A DNA stretch of 64,000 nucleotides from Nematocida parisii ERTm1 (lineage: Eukaryota; Microsporidia), in contig NW_013524646.1 of NCBI RefSeq assembly GCF_000250985.1, positions 531,913 to 595,912 on the forward strand. The letters are read 5' to 3'. The notes beneath the pieces were generated by a model that ran no database searches, was not told where the DNA came from, and worked only from the letters and a program-made list of their open reading frames with translations. Positions 27,359 through 36,662 of this stretch are shown here, piece after piece. A program made the position numbers and the translations under genes. The first letter of the stretch is position 1. Each line of letters begins with the position of its first letter.

Positions 27359-28912
27359 ATGGATGGTGACAACTTTAGCACAGCGCACAAGGAAAAGAGC
27401 GGCGGAGTGTTGGTGGCTAGGCCTTTCAGGCACTACAAGCCGTACCAAAGCAGGAAGACAGTTGTTGAGAAGGCTGTTGATGAAACTGCTGGGCTTGATA
27501 TGTCTATGCAAGGACTAACACTAATATCACCGAAAATAATGCATTGGGAGGCACTGAGCACTCTATCTCTGTCGTATAACAGTATATCAGAGATACCGCC
27601 TGAAATATCCAGGCTGGCAGGACTGAGCGTATTAGACCTGTCACATAACAGAATAAAGCGAGTTCCCAGAGAATTGGGGAAATTGTATAACTTAAAGGAG
27701 CTTCGGCTGGGGAGTAATCTTCTTTCTTCAATTCCTCTGGAATTTGGCATGCTTTATCAGATGGAGAAGCTAGACTTGGATGATAATCCATTAATTGGGC
27801 AGATTCAAATAGTTTACAACACCTCTGGTGGGCTTGGTGTGATTAGGTACTGCAGAGATAATGTCGCAATGAACTACCCGCACTGGGAGAGGGGCTGGGT
27901 ATTTGCACCACAGGATAATAATATTGATTATACAGAGACCATTACAGTGGCAACGTATAATATTCTATGCCCAACGTATGCGAATAGTCAGAGCTTCTCA
28001 TACGTACCCGCATGGGCACTGCAGTGGGAGACCAGGAAGGCAACAATTCTTCAAGAAGCCACTTCGTATGGGGCAGACATTCTTTGCATCCAAGAGATGG
28101 ATACGGGCAGTTACTCAGACTACTTTAGAGAGCAGTTTAAAATTAGAGCAGATTACGACTCGGTCTTCTACCAAAAATCCAGGGCACGGACCATGGTTGA
28201 GGGTGAAAAGCGGCTAGTGGATGGATGCGCCATATTCTGGAAGGGTTCATTCTTTCAGATGATAGAGCAAAGGTGCATATACTTATCCCAGCTGTTCTCA
28301 CAGAAAGCTATTTCAGAGCACGAGCATATTGCGAATAGAGTACTCAGCAGGGATAATATAGGACTAGCAATAGTGCTGGAGAGAGAAGGGGGAAGACATA
28401 CAGTTGTAGTAAATACGCACATGCACTGGGACCCAGAGTACCCAGACGTAAAAACACTCCAGGGGATTATGCTTCTTAAAGAAGTAGATGCAATCATGCA
28501 GAGGTACCCAAATGCAGAGCTAATCATATGCGGCGACTTCAACTCTCTCCCTAACTCCTCCCTGTACGAAATGTACTCACACGGCATGCTTAAACCAAAC
28601 AGCAGAGATTTACTAGGCCTCTCCTATGAGCCATACAGCAATAAAGGGTATGCACACTCCCTTTCTCTTTCTGAGAGTTACTCTTTCGTGAATATGGGAT
28701 TCACTAATTACACCCCAGGATTCGCTGGTGTGATTGATTATATATGGTATAACGATAGACTAAAACCTATTTGCTCTCTTGGTCCGGTGGATGAAGAATA
28801 TGTATCTAAAATAGTAGGATTACCTACGCACCATTATCCGTCAGACCATCTTATACTTGTTACACAGTTTAAGTGCAAAGGAACCCAGTGGAAAGGAAAT
28901 ATGAATAAATAA
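27359..28912 (+). CDS. CCR4: CCR4 deadenylase with leucine-rich repeats
   Basis: 517 residues. Residues about 60-145 form four to five leucine-rich repeats (ALSTLSLSYNSISEIP and LSVLDLSHNRIKRVP), which in Ccr4 bind Caf1. From about 190 an exonuclease-endonuclease-phosphatase domain follows, with TVATYNILCPTYA, the Mg-binding Glu246 in CIQEMD, NTHMHWDP, CGDFNSLPNS and the final SDHLIL. It shortens mRNA poly(A) tails as part of CCR4-NOT. The long Gln/Asn-rich N-terminus of yeast Ccr4 is absent. The ATG at 27359 is the first in-frame ATG; upstream codons are TTG and CTT runs. Confidence 0.95.
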   Translation: MDGDNFSTAHKEKSGGVLVARPFRHYKPYQSRKTVVEKAVDETAGLDMSMQGLTLISPKIMHWEALSTLSLSYNSISEIPPEISRLAGLSVLDLSHNRIKRVPRELGKLYNLKELRLGSNLLSSIPLEFGMLYQMEKLDLDDNPLIGQIQIVYNTSGGLGVIRYCRDNVAMNYPHWERGWVFAPQDNNIDYTETITVATYNILCPTYANSQSFSYVPAWALQWETRKATILQEATSYGADILCIQEMDTGSYSDYFREQFKIRADYDSVFYQKSRARTMVEGEKRLVDGCAIFWKGSFFQMIEQRCIYLSQLFSQKAISEHEHIANRVLSRDNIGLAIVLEREGGRHTVVVNTHMHWDPEYPDVKTLQGIMLLKEVDAIMQRYPNAELIICGDFNSLPNSSLYEMYSHGMLKPNSRDLLGLSYEPYSNKGYAHSLSLSESYSFVNMGFTNYTPGFAGVIDYIWYNDRLKPICSLGPVDEEYVSKIVGLPTHHYPSDHLILVTQFKCKGTQWKGNMNK

Positions 28913-29040
28913 GTAATAACCCAAATCTTCAATAACTTACAATAATTCTCATGCACACCGTAAGACATCCAATAAATCCAAATCACGCATAAGATCTGCG
29001 ATCAAATCATAGTCTTATATAATACAAAGTATATAACCCC

Positions 29041-30741
29041 ATGAATATATTTGAGAAGATATTGGCACTTACCACTCTGGTGAGTACACTCCTGTTAAAT
29101 GGATCACAATCAGTGGGTTCAATATATAATTGCTATGAAAGAGTTGACAGTACAGAATTTAACCCAGGAAGTACCCTTGGCACGCATATGTGTATAATGG
29201 CAAATACAAAGAGCTTCTCAGAAGGGATTTTCATAGACATTAAGAAGAGCATAAAGAAGCACCCATTAAATAATAATAAAACCGTCCAGGAATTCTCATA
29301 TAAAGTATCAAATGGGTATAAACTCAGAAATTTCCTTAGGAAAGAAGAGTCTTCTCCACTATGCCTTAAACCACAAGGTCCCAGTGAGCATAAATTATAC
29401 ATGAAAAATACACAACTAGAACAATTATACTGCCAGATGACAGAGGAAGATTTAATTGATGTTATTGCAAGCATTATCCCAAGAAACCCCATTAAGCTCT
29501 CTAGTGATGATAAAGTACTAACACCAGAAATACCCCTTATAATGAACTACTTACCAAAGCAGTACATATACAAGGCATTCCTTCAAATTGCAGATACACA
29601 TTTAGAAACAGCCAAATTTTACAATATGCTAGAAACCCTTGCTGATACGTACTGCCTGGCCAATGTAATGAATGAATCACCTAAAAATAAAAGGGTCAGG
29701 TGTAATGTGCTTGTTGGTGGAATGACCAGGGACTTATTAAGGAACCATATGATTAATACACTTTCCTGGGTGTACAGCAGATATTACCATTTTTTATATT
29801 TATTCTCAAAGAATCCTCAGATACTCCAGAAAGAAGAATTATTTAAAATTGCCGTACTGCAATTATTCACTGAGTATGAGCTAATCCAGAAAATAGTCAC
29901 AGAATTCGATGAGATAGACCAATACTTCATGGACCTATTTTATGAGGACACAAATGGACAAAGCACTTCAAAGCACACTATAAATGAAACCATCAATAGT
30001 CCAAGTAATACTGGCACTAATGGTAATACTGGTAATACTGGTAATGCTAATGGTAATGGTGGTGCTAATGGTACTAATGGTAATGGTGGTACTGGTAATA
30101 CTAATCCTGGTAATACTAATACTGGCACTAATGGTAATGGTGGTAATGGTAATACTAATACTGGCACTAATGGTAATACTGGCACTACTAATACTAACCC
30201 TACTAATCCTACTAACCCTGGTCCTACTGGTCCTACTAATCCTGGTAATACTGGCACTGGTGTGGTAGGTTCAATTATTAATAATATCCAGGATAATTCA
30301 GAAACTGAAATAATTTCAAATCAAATACGGCCATTAAATGGAAAATTACTTAATATAAAAATACCAATAACCCGAACTAACCCGAATATAACGAATACTT
30401 CTACAGAGTATACGATCCCACAACTATTCATAAGTAAATCAGCACAGGAAGTAGAACAAGCATATAAAACAGCCAGAAATAACCCAGAGGAGTACATTAA
30501 TGATGTACTTAAGAATATTAAAGGTATAATTAATGAACTAAAAAGGACCCTTGGCACGAGCACAACCACCATCCTAATCCCATCAGAAGTTGCTGATAGT
30601 TCTACTTATGTGGTCAGCAACAGTATTATTGATATACGGCAGGCACTGTTCAAGAAGAAACTAGAATATCAGAACTTATACATTTCTTATAATAATTTAG
30701 CGCATGAACTCTGTGCGCGTAAGAATATTTGCATGCCATAA
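29041..30741 (+). CDS. secreted Asn/Thr/Gly-repeat protein, family not recognised
   Basis: 566 residues with a clear signal peptide (about 1-24, IFEKILALTTLVSTLLL) and no membrane segment or GPI tail. An N-terminal helical part (25-300) has six Cys (31, 51, 108, 131, 205, 221). A low-complexity part (about 322-408) is almost only Asn, Gly, Thr and Pro, encoded by repeated GGTAATACT-type codons. A C-terminal part (about 410-566) ends with two Cys in ELCARKNICMP. Even Cys number and secretion signal suggest disulfide-bonded extracellular or spore-surface function (inference). It contains CGGGTTA element 4 in coding sequence. Not recognisable as a known polar tube or spore wall protein. Confidence 0.7.
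   Translation: MNIFEKILALTTLVSTLLLNGSQSVGSIYNCYERVDSTEFNPGSTLGTHMCIMANTKSFSEGIFIDIKKSIKKHPLNNNKTVQEFSYKVSNGYKLRNFLRKEESSPLCLKPQGPSEHKLYMKNTQLEQLYCQMTEEDLIDVIASIIPRNPIKLSSDDKVLTPEIPLIMNYLPKQYIYKAFLQIADTHLETAKFYNMLETLADTYCLANVMNESPKNKRVRCNVLVGGMTRDLLRNHMINTLSWVYSRYYHFLYLFSKNPQILQKEELFKIAVLQLFTEYELIQKIVTEFDEIDQYFMDLFYEDTNGQSTSKHTINETINSPSNTGTNGNTGNTGNANGNGGANGTNGNGGTGNTNPGNTNTGTNGNGGNGNTNTGTNGNTGTTNTNPTNPTNPGPTGPTNPGNTGTGVVGSIINNIQDNSETEIISNQIRPLNGKLLNIKIPITRTNPNITNTSTEYTIPQLFISKSAQEVEQAYKTARNNPEEYINDVLKNIKGIINELKRTLGTSTTTILIPSEVADSSTYVVSNSIIDIRQALFKKKLEYQNLYISYNNLAHELCARKNICMP
30004..30264 (+). repeat. in-frame trinucleotide/nonanucleotide repeat coding Asn-Gly-Thr
   Basis: About 87 codons made of AAT, GGT, ACT, CCT and related triplets, in runs such as GGTAATACTGGTAATACT and ACTGGCACTAATGGT. 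The nucleotide-level purity indicates recent slippage expansion within the secreted protein gene. Confidence 0.85.
30368..30384 (-). repeat. CGGGTTA-NNT-CGGGTTA direct-repeat element, copy 4 (in coding sequence)
   Basis: On the minus strand: CGGGTTA-GTT-CGGGTTA. It lies within the secreted-protein gene, where it codes ITRTNP. Copy 5 codes ITRHNP in the same phase. Confidence 0.55.
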
Positions 30742-30824
30742 AAATAACGGATATTTCCTAATGTGGAAATTTAATAAATATTCATAAAAACCTGTTTATA
30801 CACAAATTTAATCAATCACATTTA

Positions 30825-33014
30825 TTATGAAGCCACCACTAATTTTATCAGGTACTCATAAAACCTGCCAAAGTCAATATCTTCTGTTACAATTGTTTGG
30901 CCCTCACCGGTCGCACTATTAGCAACAGATGAGGCAGGGTTTACTTTACACAGAAGGATCCTTTCCTGTGAGCTGTACTGGTCGCATACGGTGAGTTTGG
31001 GTACAGGCAGTCTCTTATCAACAATCTCCTTGGCTTCCTTATCCAAGGACTCTAACATGTCCTTAAAGAACCAGTACTCAGGAGTGTCCTTTATACCGGC
31101 CTTAATCCAGGCAGCAATGTTCTCGCCATACCATATGACTACATCATGGAAAGTATCCACAAGCAGGGCTACATCAGGCTTTAATGAACGTGAGTCTAAT
31201 TCAACAGGCGATCTCTCCCCAGTGTAATGGAAGGCAACCAGGGACGGCCTTATAATACACATAGTAGATGGAGAATCTTCACACATAAGGATGGCCCGCT
31301 GATAAGCCACCTCATCTAAACTCAGTCCGTCCGTGTGCAGTGCAGGGAGTCTCCTTAAGAAGAACATAAACTCAGGGAAGAATGAAACAGTCGGTGGAAC
31401 CCTAATTGAACTGGCACTGTCCTTCACAAACGTACAGAACCTCTGCATAAACCGGATCAAGCACCTGTCAGCTTGCCTGATCACATCTATCCCATCGCCA
31501 TTATCTGCATTAATTGAAAGTTCTTTGGCTTTATACACACAGGCTGCTTCCTGGTCAAACCCAAGTGCAAGCTGGCTTATGCTGGAAGAGTTCCCGAATG
31601 ACCGTGCCAGGGTGGTTACCCTCTCATACGCATTGCCCGTACTGTCAATAAACCGTGTACATATCTGGATGTACACTGATGATCCAGCCGGGGCATCTTC
31701 TGTCTGCTCAAATACAAGTGCACTTGTGGTCCTGTCAAACAGTGTGCCCTGCTTCCATACGTAATTCTGCTTCTTATCTGTGCTGTGCTCGAACCCATGG
31801 CCGATCGTGTGCTTTATCCTGTACGCTTTAGATACTTTTGCAGTTGTACGTGCATCAAACACTCTCCTCATGGCAGAATTATTCTCACCCTTCATGAATA
31901 TCCTCTTTATGGACTCCTTGTATATGTACGGGTTGAAGTCCCTGGCAAACACAGATACACCGGATGTCTTCTCAATAAGACTGCGCATCTCTGCAAACCC
32001 GAAATCATCAATCCCTGCTGCTATAATATCAATCACATGCCCTTTACTGCCCATGCTGTTGGCTATACTGTCGTATATGGACTCTTTAGAGAATAACTTG
32101 GTTAAGTCCTTCCCCGTTGTTCTTAATGATTGTTTAAGGCTAAGTGATGATATGGCACCAGGACCGTACGTGCACGGTCCCTGTGTAAATAATATCATGT
32201 GGCCAGTTCCCTCTGAGCACGTACTCTGAATTATACTACTGGCTAATTCTATCGCACTCCCAGTGCACCGCTTGGGCCTCTCAACAGCAGGGACTGGGAA
32301 CGTATTTATCTGTAGGTTCTTGAATACTTGCTGGATATACTCTACACAGTCACCCTTCCGCCTGGTGAATTTAAATAATGGTGATGACCCATTACTCCCA
32401 CTGGAAAATGTCTTCTGAAGAATGGCTGACGTATACTCTACAGCAGGGAATACGTGCACCTTGCGTACATCTAAGTTCTCCAGGCTTATTATCTCTATAT
32501 TAGCACTGTACCGTATTATACCTATATGGTCATCATCATTCATCCCGTCTAGTGCAGTAATAAGACCCTCCTTTAATAAAAGATGCCTCTCCTCATCAAA
32601 ACTGCATACATCTATTACAAACCAGTACGTCCTCTTATACCCAGCTGTCTGATTGCCCTTATAGAATACAGTCGTGCTGTCACCGAATAATTCATACGGT
32701 AAGTTCTCTGGGGTTATGTCCCTGTAATGGGGTGGCAGCATATTCATGCGCCCACAGAAAATGCATCCCCAGTGCTTGGCACCAAAATCCAATGATGAGT
32801 ATGGGCACAGTACACTGGCACACTCTGGCTTAGAGCATCTAATGGCTGAATACCCTACTTGTAATAATGAATTATCGTTATACCCGTGCATGGGCTTATA
32901 TAAACACACTAACGGGATGATATTCTTGGCTGTTTCTGCTTTATTATTAGACAGTGTATTCCATGTCAAGCGGACGCCTTCTTTCTCCTCTACGGCTCTT
33001 ATTGCTTCTTCCAT
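30825..33014 (-). CDS. SEC23: Sec23, COPII coat GTPase-activating subunit
   Basis: 729 residues in the canonical Sec23 order: EGVRLTWNTL opening, a zinc finger (CSKPEC ... CIFC, about 59-86), a trunk vWA-like domain (YWFVIDVCSFDEE; compare FLYVVDTCMEDE), a beta-sandwich, a helical domain and a C-terminal gelsolin-like domain. Sec23 with Sec24 forms the inner COPII coat and stimulates Sar1 GTP hydrolysis, building vesicles at the ER. The trunk-domain VID replaces VVDTC in part, and length is about 40 residues below yeast. The ATG lies 37 bp from a CGGGTTA element. Sec24 would lack the LTWN opening. Confidence 0.93.
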   Translation of the reverse strand: MEEAIRAVEEKEGVRLTWNTLSNNKAETAKNIIPLVCLYKPMHGYNDNSLLQVGYSAIRCSKPECASVLCPYSSLDFGAKHWGCIFCGRMNMLPPHYRDITPENLPYELFGDSTTVFYKGNQTAGYKRTYWFVIDVCSFDEERHLLLKEGLITALDGMNDDDHIGIIRYSANIEIISLENLDVRKVHVFPAVEYTSAILQKTFSSGSNGSSPLFKFTRRKGDCVEYIQQVFKNLQINTFPVPAVERPKRCTGSAIELASSIIQSTCSEGTGHMILFTQGPCTYGPGAISSLSLKQSLRTTGKDLTKLFSKESIYDSIANSMGSKGHVIDIIAAGIDDFGFAEMRSLIEKTSGVSVFARDFNPYIYKESIKRIFMKGENNSAMRRVFDARTTAKVSKAYRIKHTIGHGFEHSTDKKQNYVWKQGTLFDRTTSALVFEQTEDAPAGSSVYIQICTRFIDSTGNAYERVTTLARSFGNSSSISQLALGFDQEAACVYKAKELSINADNGDGIDVIRQADRCLIRFMQRFCTFVKDSASSIRVPPTVSFFPEFMFFLRRLPALHTDGLSLDEVAYQRAILMCEDSPSTMCIIRPSLVAFHYTGERSPVELDSRSLKPDVALLVDTFHDVVIWYGENIAAWIKAGIKDTPEYWFFKDMLESLDKEAKEIVDKRLPVPKLTVCDQYSSQERILLCKVNPASSVANSATGEGQTIVTEDIDFGRFYEYLIKLVVAS

Positions 33015-33044
33015 AATAAATAAAACAAATTATTATTTATGAAA

Positions 33045-33575
33045 TTATTTCGGGTTATGTCGGGTTATTGGGAGGAGTAAATTATCCTGTGATAAGAATA
33101 AGACCAAGGAGTCATCACAGAATAAATTATTCTCGTCTAATATTTTGAATATCCATGAATTTCGGGTTATTTCTGATGTATGCGCACCCGCATGGGGATT
33201 TTTGATTTTTACAGTGGAATTAATTATTTCTTCTATATTAGGAAAATCCGTTATTTTTAATAAAGAAATTTCCTTATTTGGTATGCTTATTTTTTTATCC
33301 AAATGCATGCTATTTCTCTTATACTTCTTTTTACACAATGACTCTAAAGTAATCCTGGCCCTGTCCGGGAGTATAAAATATTTAAATGTACTGCCGTATA
33401 ATTCGTGCCGTACCCGTTGTAAATTTAAATATGCATCAATGATCATTATATTCTGCACTTTGTCTATTTTATGCAGATCCTTTGGTTTTAATGGATATTT
33501 ACTGATATGAATCTGTTTAATAAGGAGGGATGAATATGACTCTATTGAAAATACTTGGTCTTGGTCCTCTCCCAT
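33045..33575 (-). CDS. hypothetical protein
   Basis: 176 residues, Lys/Ile/Leu-rich, soluble, with no motif I recognise. A mixed alpha/beta pattern is suggested (KVQNIMIIDAYLNLQRVRHELYG, then SLLKITDFPNIEEIINSTVKI). The last residues, ITRHNPK, are coded by the CGGGTTA element at 33051-33067, so the end may have been extended by that element. It lies 30 bp upstream of Sec23 on the same strand. I give no function. Confidence 0.5.
   Translation of the reverse strand: MGEDQDQVFSIESYSSLLIKQIHISKYPLKPKDLHKIDKVQNIMIIDAYLNLQRVRHELYGSTFKYFILPDRARITLESLCKKKYKRNSMHLDKKISIPNKEISLLKITDFPNIEEIINSTVKIKNPHAGAHTSEITRNSWIFKILDENNLFCDDSLVLFLSQDNLLLPITRHNPK
33051..33067 (+). repeat. CGGGTTA-NNT-CGGGTTA direct-repeat element, copy 5
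   Basis: CGGGTTA-TGT-CGGGTTA, identical over 17 bp to copy 1. It lies 37 bp upstream of the Sec23 start and in the 3' end of the preceding hypothetical gene. A half element (CGGGTTA) occurs at about 33163. Confidence 0.6.
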
Positions 33576-33802
33576 GTATAAATATTTTACATTGTATAAT
33601 TTATTATATATAGCCTATAAAATACTACTTATTACATATAGTATATAAAGTACTATACTACTTATTACATATAGTATATAAAATTATTTTGATTGTTTAA
33701 ATATGACTTATTGGCTTATGTACTTTAAATACTACTTATTACATATACTGTAAAATATACTGATACACTGACTGTATTTATTATACAATAACCAGAAATT
33801 AA

Positions 33803-34324
33803 TTATAAGGATTTTCTACACATTGGACAGTCCGACTGTAACTTAAGCCAGGCATCTGAACACTCCACATGGAAGCCGTGACTGCACGGGTACTTGTACC
33901 CCTGCTGAGAACCCTCAAATGGACAGAAACAAATCGTGCATACTTCGTCAGTCCCTGCTATCTCTGATAGGATTAGTCTGGATCTCTGCTCTTCTGTCGC
34001 AGGATTCTCATCAATGCCCCTTTCGTCCCTTAGCCTGGATATTATATCATCTATCTCAGGACCAATCGCATAATTCCTCCTGTCAGATGTGATTGTTCTT
34101 TTCCTTTCTGGCCGCATGGCCCTCTGCCGTGTACACCCGAAAAAGCTTAGGCCTAGAAACCCTCCCATGCAATTTGTGGCTGGAATGGATATTCTCTCCT
34201 CCTCATCATCAAGGTCTTCTGTGTGTAGCTCTAAAAAGGACTCCCTGCACTGTGGGCACTGTACTCTGTCCTCAATGTAAACCACCCTGTCGCATATGTG
34301 ACAGTAGTACGGCAAATCAGACAT
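33803..34324 (-). CDS. RING-H2 E3 ubiquitin ligase, RNF115/RNF126-like
   Basis: 173 residues. The N-terminus has a small zinc finger, YYCHIC-x(10)-VQCPQC (BCA2-type, binds ubiquitin or cargo in RNF126). The C-terminus holds a RING-H2 finger: CTICFCPF, then CSHGFHVEC and CPMC (about 130-170; C-x2-C, C-x-H-x2-H form). The two-finger plan with a middle basic linker is that of RNF115/126, E3 ligases in membrane protein quality control. Substrates cannot be inferred. Flanked by AT-rich repeat spacers on both sides (33576-33802 has CTTATTACATATAGTATATA words). Confidence 0.85.
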   Translation of the reverse strand: MSDLPYYCHICDRVVYIEDRVQCPQCRESFLELHTEDLDDEEERISIPATNCMGGFLGLSFFGCTRQRAMRPERKRTITSDRRNYAIGPEIDDIISRLRDERGIDENPATEEQRSRLILSEIAGTDEVCTICFCPFEGSQQGYKYPCSHGFHVECSDAWLKLQSDCPMCRKSL

Positions 34325-34711
34325 TAATTAATTCATAAAAGAATTTCTAGTTATATGCAGTGGAGAACTTTCACATTATTTATTACACACTGTACAATAA
34401 ATAATAGTACACACAGGAATAAATAATAGTACTTATAATATAATGTATACTTAGTCATGTAATGATGATTTTGTATAACTTATTACTGTACGCGTTATAT
34501 GTTCTGTTATACTCGCTGTATAATTAGTATACTTATAATAATTATAATATAATTGCTTATAAATAATGGTGCTGTTATTACTTATTACTTATAATGCATA
34601 TGCTTTATAATTATAATTATAATTGTATTAGTAGGGGAATATATTATATATTGTGTTATATATAATGAACTAACAAAATGATTAACTGTACATTGTGTAA
34701 TAAATAATAAT
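34325..34711. repeat. AT-rich spacer with TTATTACAC-type words
   Basis: No gene. Words such as TTATTACACAC, AATAAATAATAGTAC and ATAATTATAATTATAAT recur. Similar in kind to the islands at 5528-5899, 7562-8352 and 10049-10738. It ends with CATTGTGTAATAAATAATA beside the MCM8-like 3' end. Confidence 0.65.
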
Positions 34712-36649
34712 TTATATTTTTACTCTGAATATATTCGAGGCCTTTTTAATAATAATGCCTTGGCTGTTAAGCCTGTAAATTAACTTGTCTACAGTGCTTG
34801 CATCTAGGCCTATTGAATGACCCAGCCTTACTAAATCACTCTCAGATATCTCTTTTAGTCCCGTCTGCTGGATTGCATTAATAAATGCCGTATGCGGTGG
34901 ATCTTTCTTCTTTTTTTCTGTGACCGGAATGTTCTCCATTGTTATTATCTCTATTGCTTGGTCTACATCCGATCGAGTGGATATCTCCCTTAGGTGTAAC
35001 TTAGCCACAGACTCAGAAATACGTATTAATGAATCAATCACTCTTGGTGTAATTGGCTGTGCCAGTATACGGTTGTTATAAACCTTCTGTGTCCTGATGG
35101 TTTTAAAGAACTCTACAATCCTTTCCTTGGCACCTGATGATAGTACAGGATGGACTTGCTCTCTGGCATACTGTATATACTTCTGGGCTAGATCAATGGA
35201 TAGAGTACAGTCACTGGATTCTAATGCATGCCCAGTCCCTAGAATACGCCTGGCAATGGAACAGTGCTCTTTTGTGTTTAGCTCATCTATCATAACGAAA
35301 ATCAGGTCAAACCTAGAAAGAAACTCTCCTGAAAGATTAATGTTCTCCTGGAGGGACTTATCCCTTCTGTACCTGCCGAATAAAGGATTCGCAGCTGCAA
35401 TCACGGCTGTTCTTGTGGGCATGGCACAGACCATCCCGGCTTTGGCAATGGTTATTTCTTGACTCTCCATTGCTTCAAATAGTGTCTGGGGACTCTCCAG
35501 CTTGTCTAACTCGTCTATAAAACAGTGCCCTAAATCACTCAGAACTAGTGCACCCGCTGAGAGTACGTACTCCCCCCCACCACTGGATTGCATTGAAAGA
35601 CCCAGTCCTCCTGCTGTAGTTGTGGTTCCGCATACATAATTACTCCTGGGAAGTATTTCAGATGCCCGCCGGATTATTTTACTCTTTCCCATGCCGGGGT
35701 CACCCATCACCACTAAATGTATTTCTTTTCTTTTATGCTTTTTGTGTGAACCACCCACTAACGAAAGAAGAAGCCCTTTCTTCAGAACTTTATTCCCAAC
35801 TATCTCTGAGAATAAAGACTCTCCCAGTACATCAATAATACTCTCCTGGGATGAAAGGTTTTTGATTCTCTCTAAATCATCGGGAAGGAATACGAATTGA
35901 TTATGTACATCTTTCTGCTTTAGAAAGGATATGTTATTCGCTTTGATCCCGACTGTATACCCATCCTCACCACTCTCCTCAGCAATACCAGTGCCAAGAA
36001 TGTGCACGGCATCTCCTGGTAGAAGAGTGTTTACTAAATCCCTGTGTACAATGCAATTTATAGAACCTGCCTTTCTTCTTTCTATTTCTGTTAAGAACAG
36101 TTCTTGTACTTTTATTCTCTGTGCATCTCTGAACTTATTTTTATGCGAGTCCTTTATAAGAATGAAATTAGTTGATTTACACGGGAGTGTACACCTGCTT
36201 GGCTTAGTGTACACACCCATTTTAGGTGTAACCTCTACCTCTTCCTTGCACTTCCCACACATAAACATAATTAGTGTGGGGATGGGCTTGGCACTCTCTA
36301 TGCGGGATACAACACCTGCAATAGAAAATAACTTTCCTACGGCATCGTGCCTCAGCGTAGAGAATGGTACTGGTGCAGGGAATGGCACTATTTTAACGTA
36401 TACTTTCTGTGCCACGCCTGTTTCTTCTTCTATGATCTTGGATAGTGCTGCTCGTAGGTGGTTTATGCCATATACAGTAACCTCGCCTAATTTCTGCTCA
36501 AGATAGAATGTGTCAATTTCCAGCGTATTTTCTATTTCTTTTAGTGTTAGGGTGTTATTGGTGATTCTTTCCTGCATGTCCTGGTAGAATCTATTAAGGA
36601 GGGACGGGTCTTCTTCTTTTTCGCAGAAATATAGTCTGGTGGAATTCAT
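34712..36649 (-). CDS. MCM8: MCM-family helicase, MCM8-like
   Basis: 645 residues. An OB-fold/zinc-binding half (C131-x2-C134 and C153-x3-C157) precedes an AAA+ core: Walker A GDPGMGKS (316-323), YVCGTTTTAGGLGLSM, Walker B CFIDELDK (376-383), pore/sensor segment ESQEITIAKAGMVCAMPTRTAVIAAANP, and arginine finger SRFD (445-448). The GMGKS loop and YVCGTTTT match MCM8 (GDPGLGKS, YVCGNTTT), whereas MCM2-7 have GDPGTAKS and YTTGKGSS. MCM8 with MCM9 acts in homologous recombination and crosslink repair. A winged-helix C-terminus follows. Yeasts lack MCM8, so its presence here is notable. RAD51 is 1.2 kb away. Confidence 0.82.
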   Translation of the reverse strand: MNSTRLYFCEKEEDPSLLNRFYQDMQERITNNTLTLKEIENTLEIDTFYLEQKLGEVTVYGINHLRAALSKIIEEETGVAQKVYVKIVPFPAPVPFSTLRHDAVGKLFSIAGVVSRIESAKPIPTLIMFMCGKCKEEVEVTPKMGVYTKPSRCTLPCKSTNFILIKDSHKNKFRDAQRIKVQELFLTEIERRKAGSINCIVHRDLVNTLLPGDAVHILGTGIAEESGEDGYTVGIKANNISFLKQKDVHNQFVFLPDDLERIKNLSSQESIIDVLGESLFSEIVGNKVLKKGLLLSLVGGSHKKHKRKEIHLVVMGDPGMGKSKIIRRASEILPRSNYVCGTTTTAGGLGLSMQSSGGGEYVLSAGALVLSDLGHCFIDELDKLESPQTLFEAMESQEITIAKAGMVCAMPTRTAVIAAANPLFGRYRRDKSLQENINLSGEFLSRFDLIFVMIDELNTKEHCSIARRILGTGHALESSDCTLSIDLAQKYIQYAREQVHPVLSSGAKERIVEFFKTIRTQKVYNNRILAQPITPRVIDSLIRISESVAKLHLREISTRSDVDQAIEIITMENIPVTEKKKKDPPHTAFINAIQQTGLKEISESDLVRLGHSIGLDASTVDKLIYRLNSQGIIIKKASNIFRVKI

Positions 36650-36662
36650 GCGTAAATTTTTT
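36650..36662. promoter_or_regulatory. 13-bp divergent start spacer with AAATTTTTT
   Basis: GCGTAAATTTTTT between the MCM8-like and NSA2 ATGs. It has the same CGTAAATTTTTT core as 21249-21260. Confidence 0.6.
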
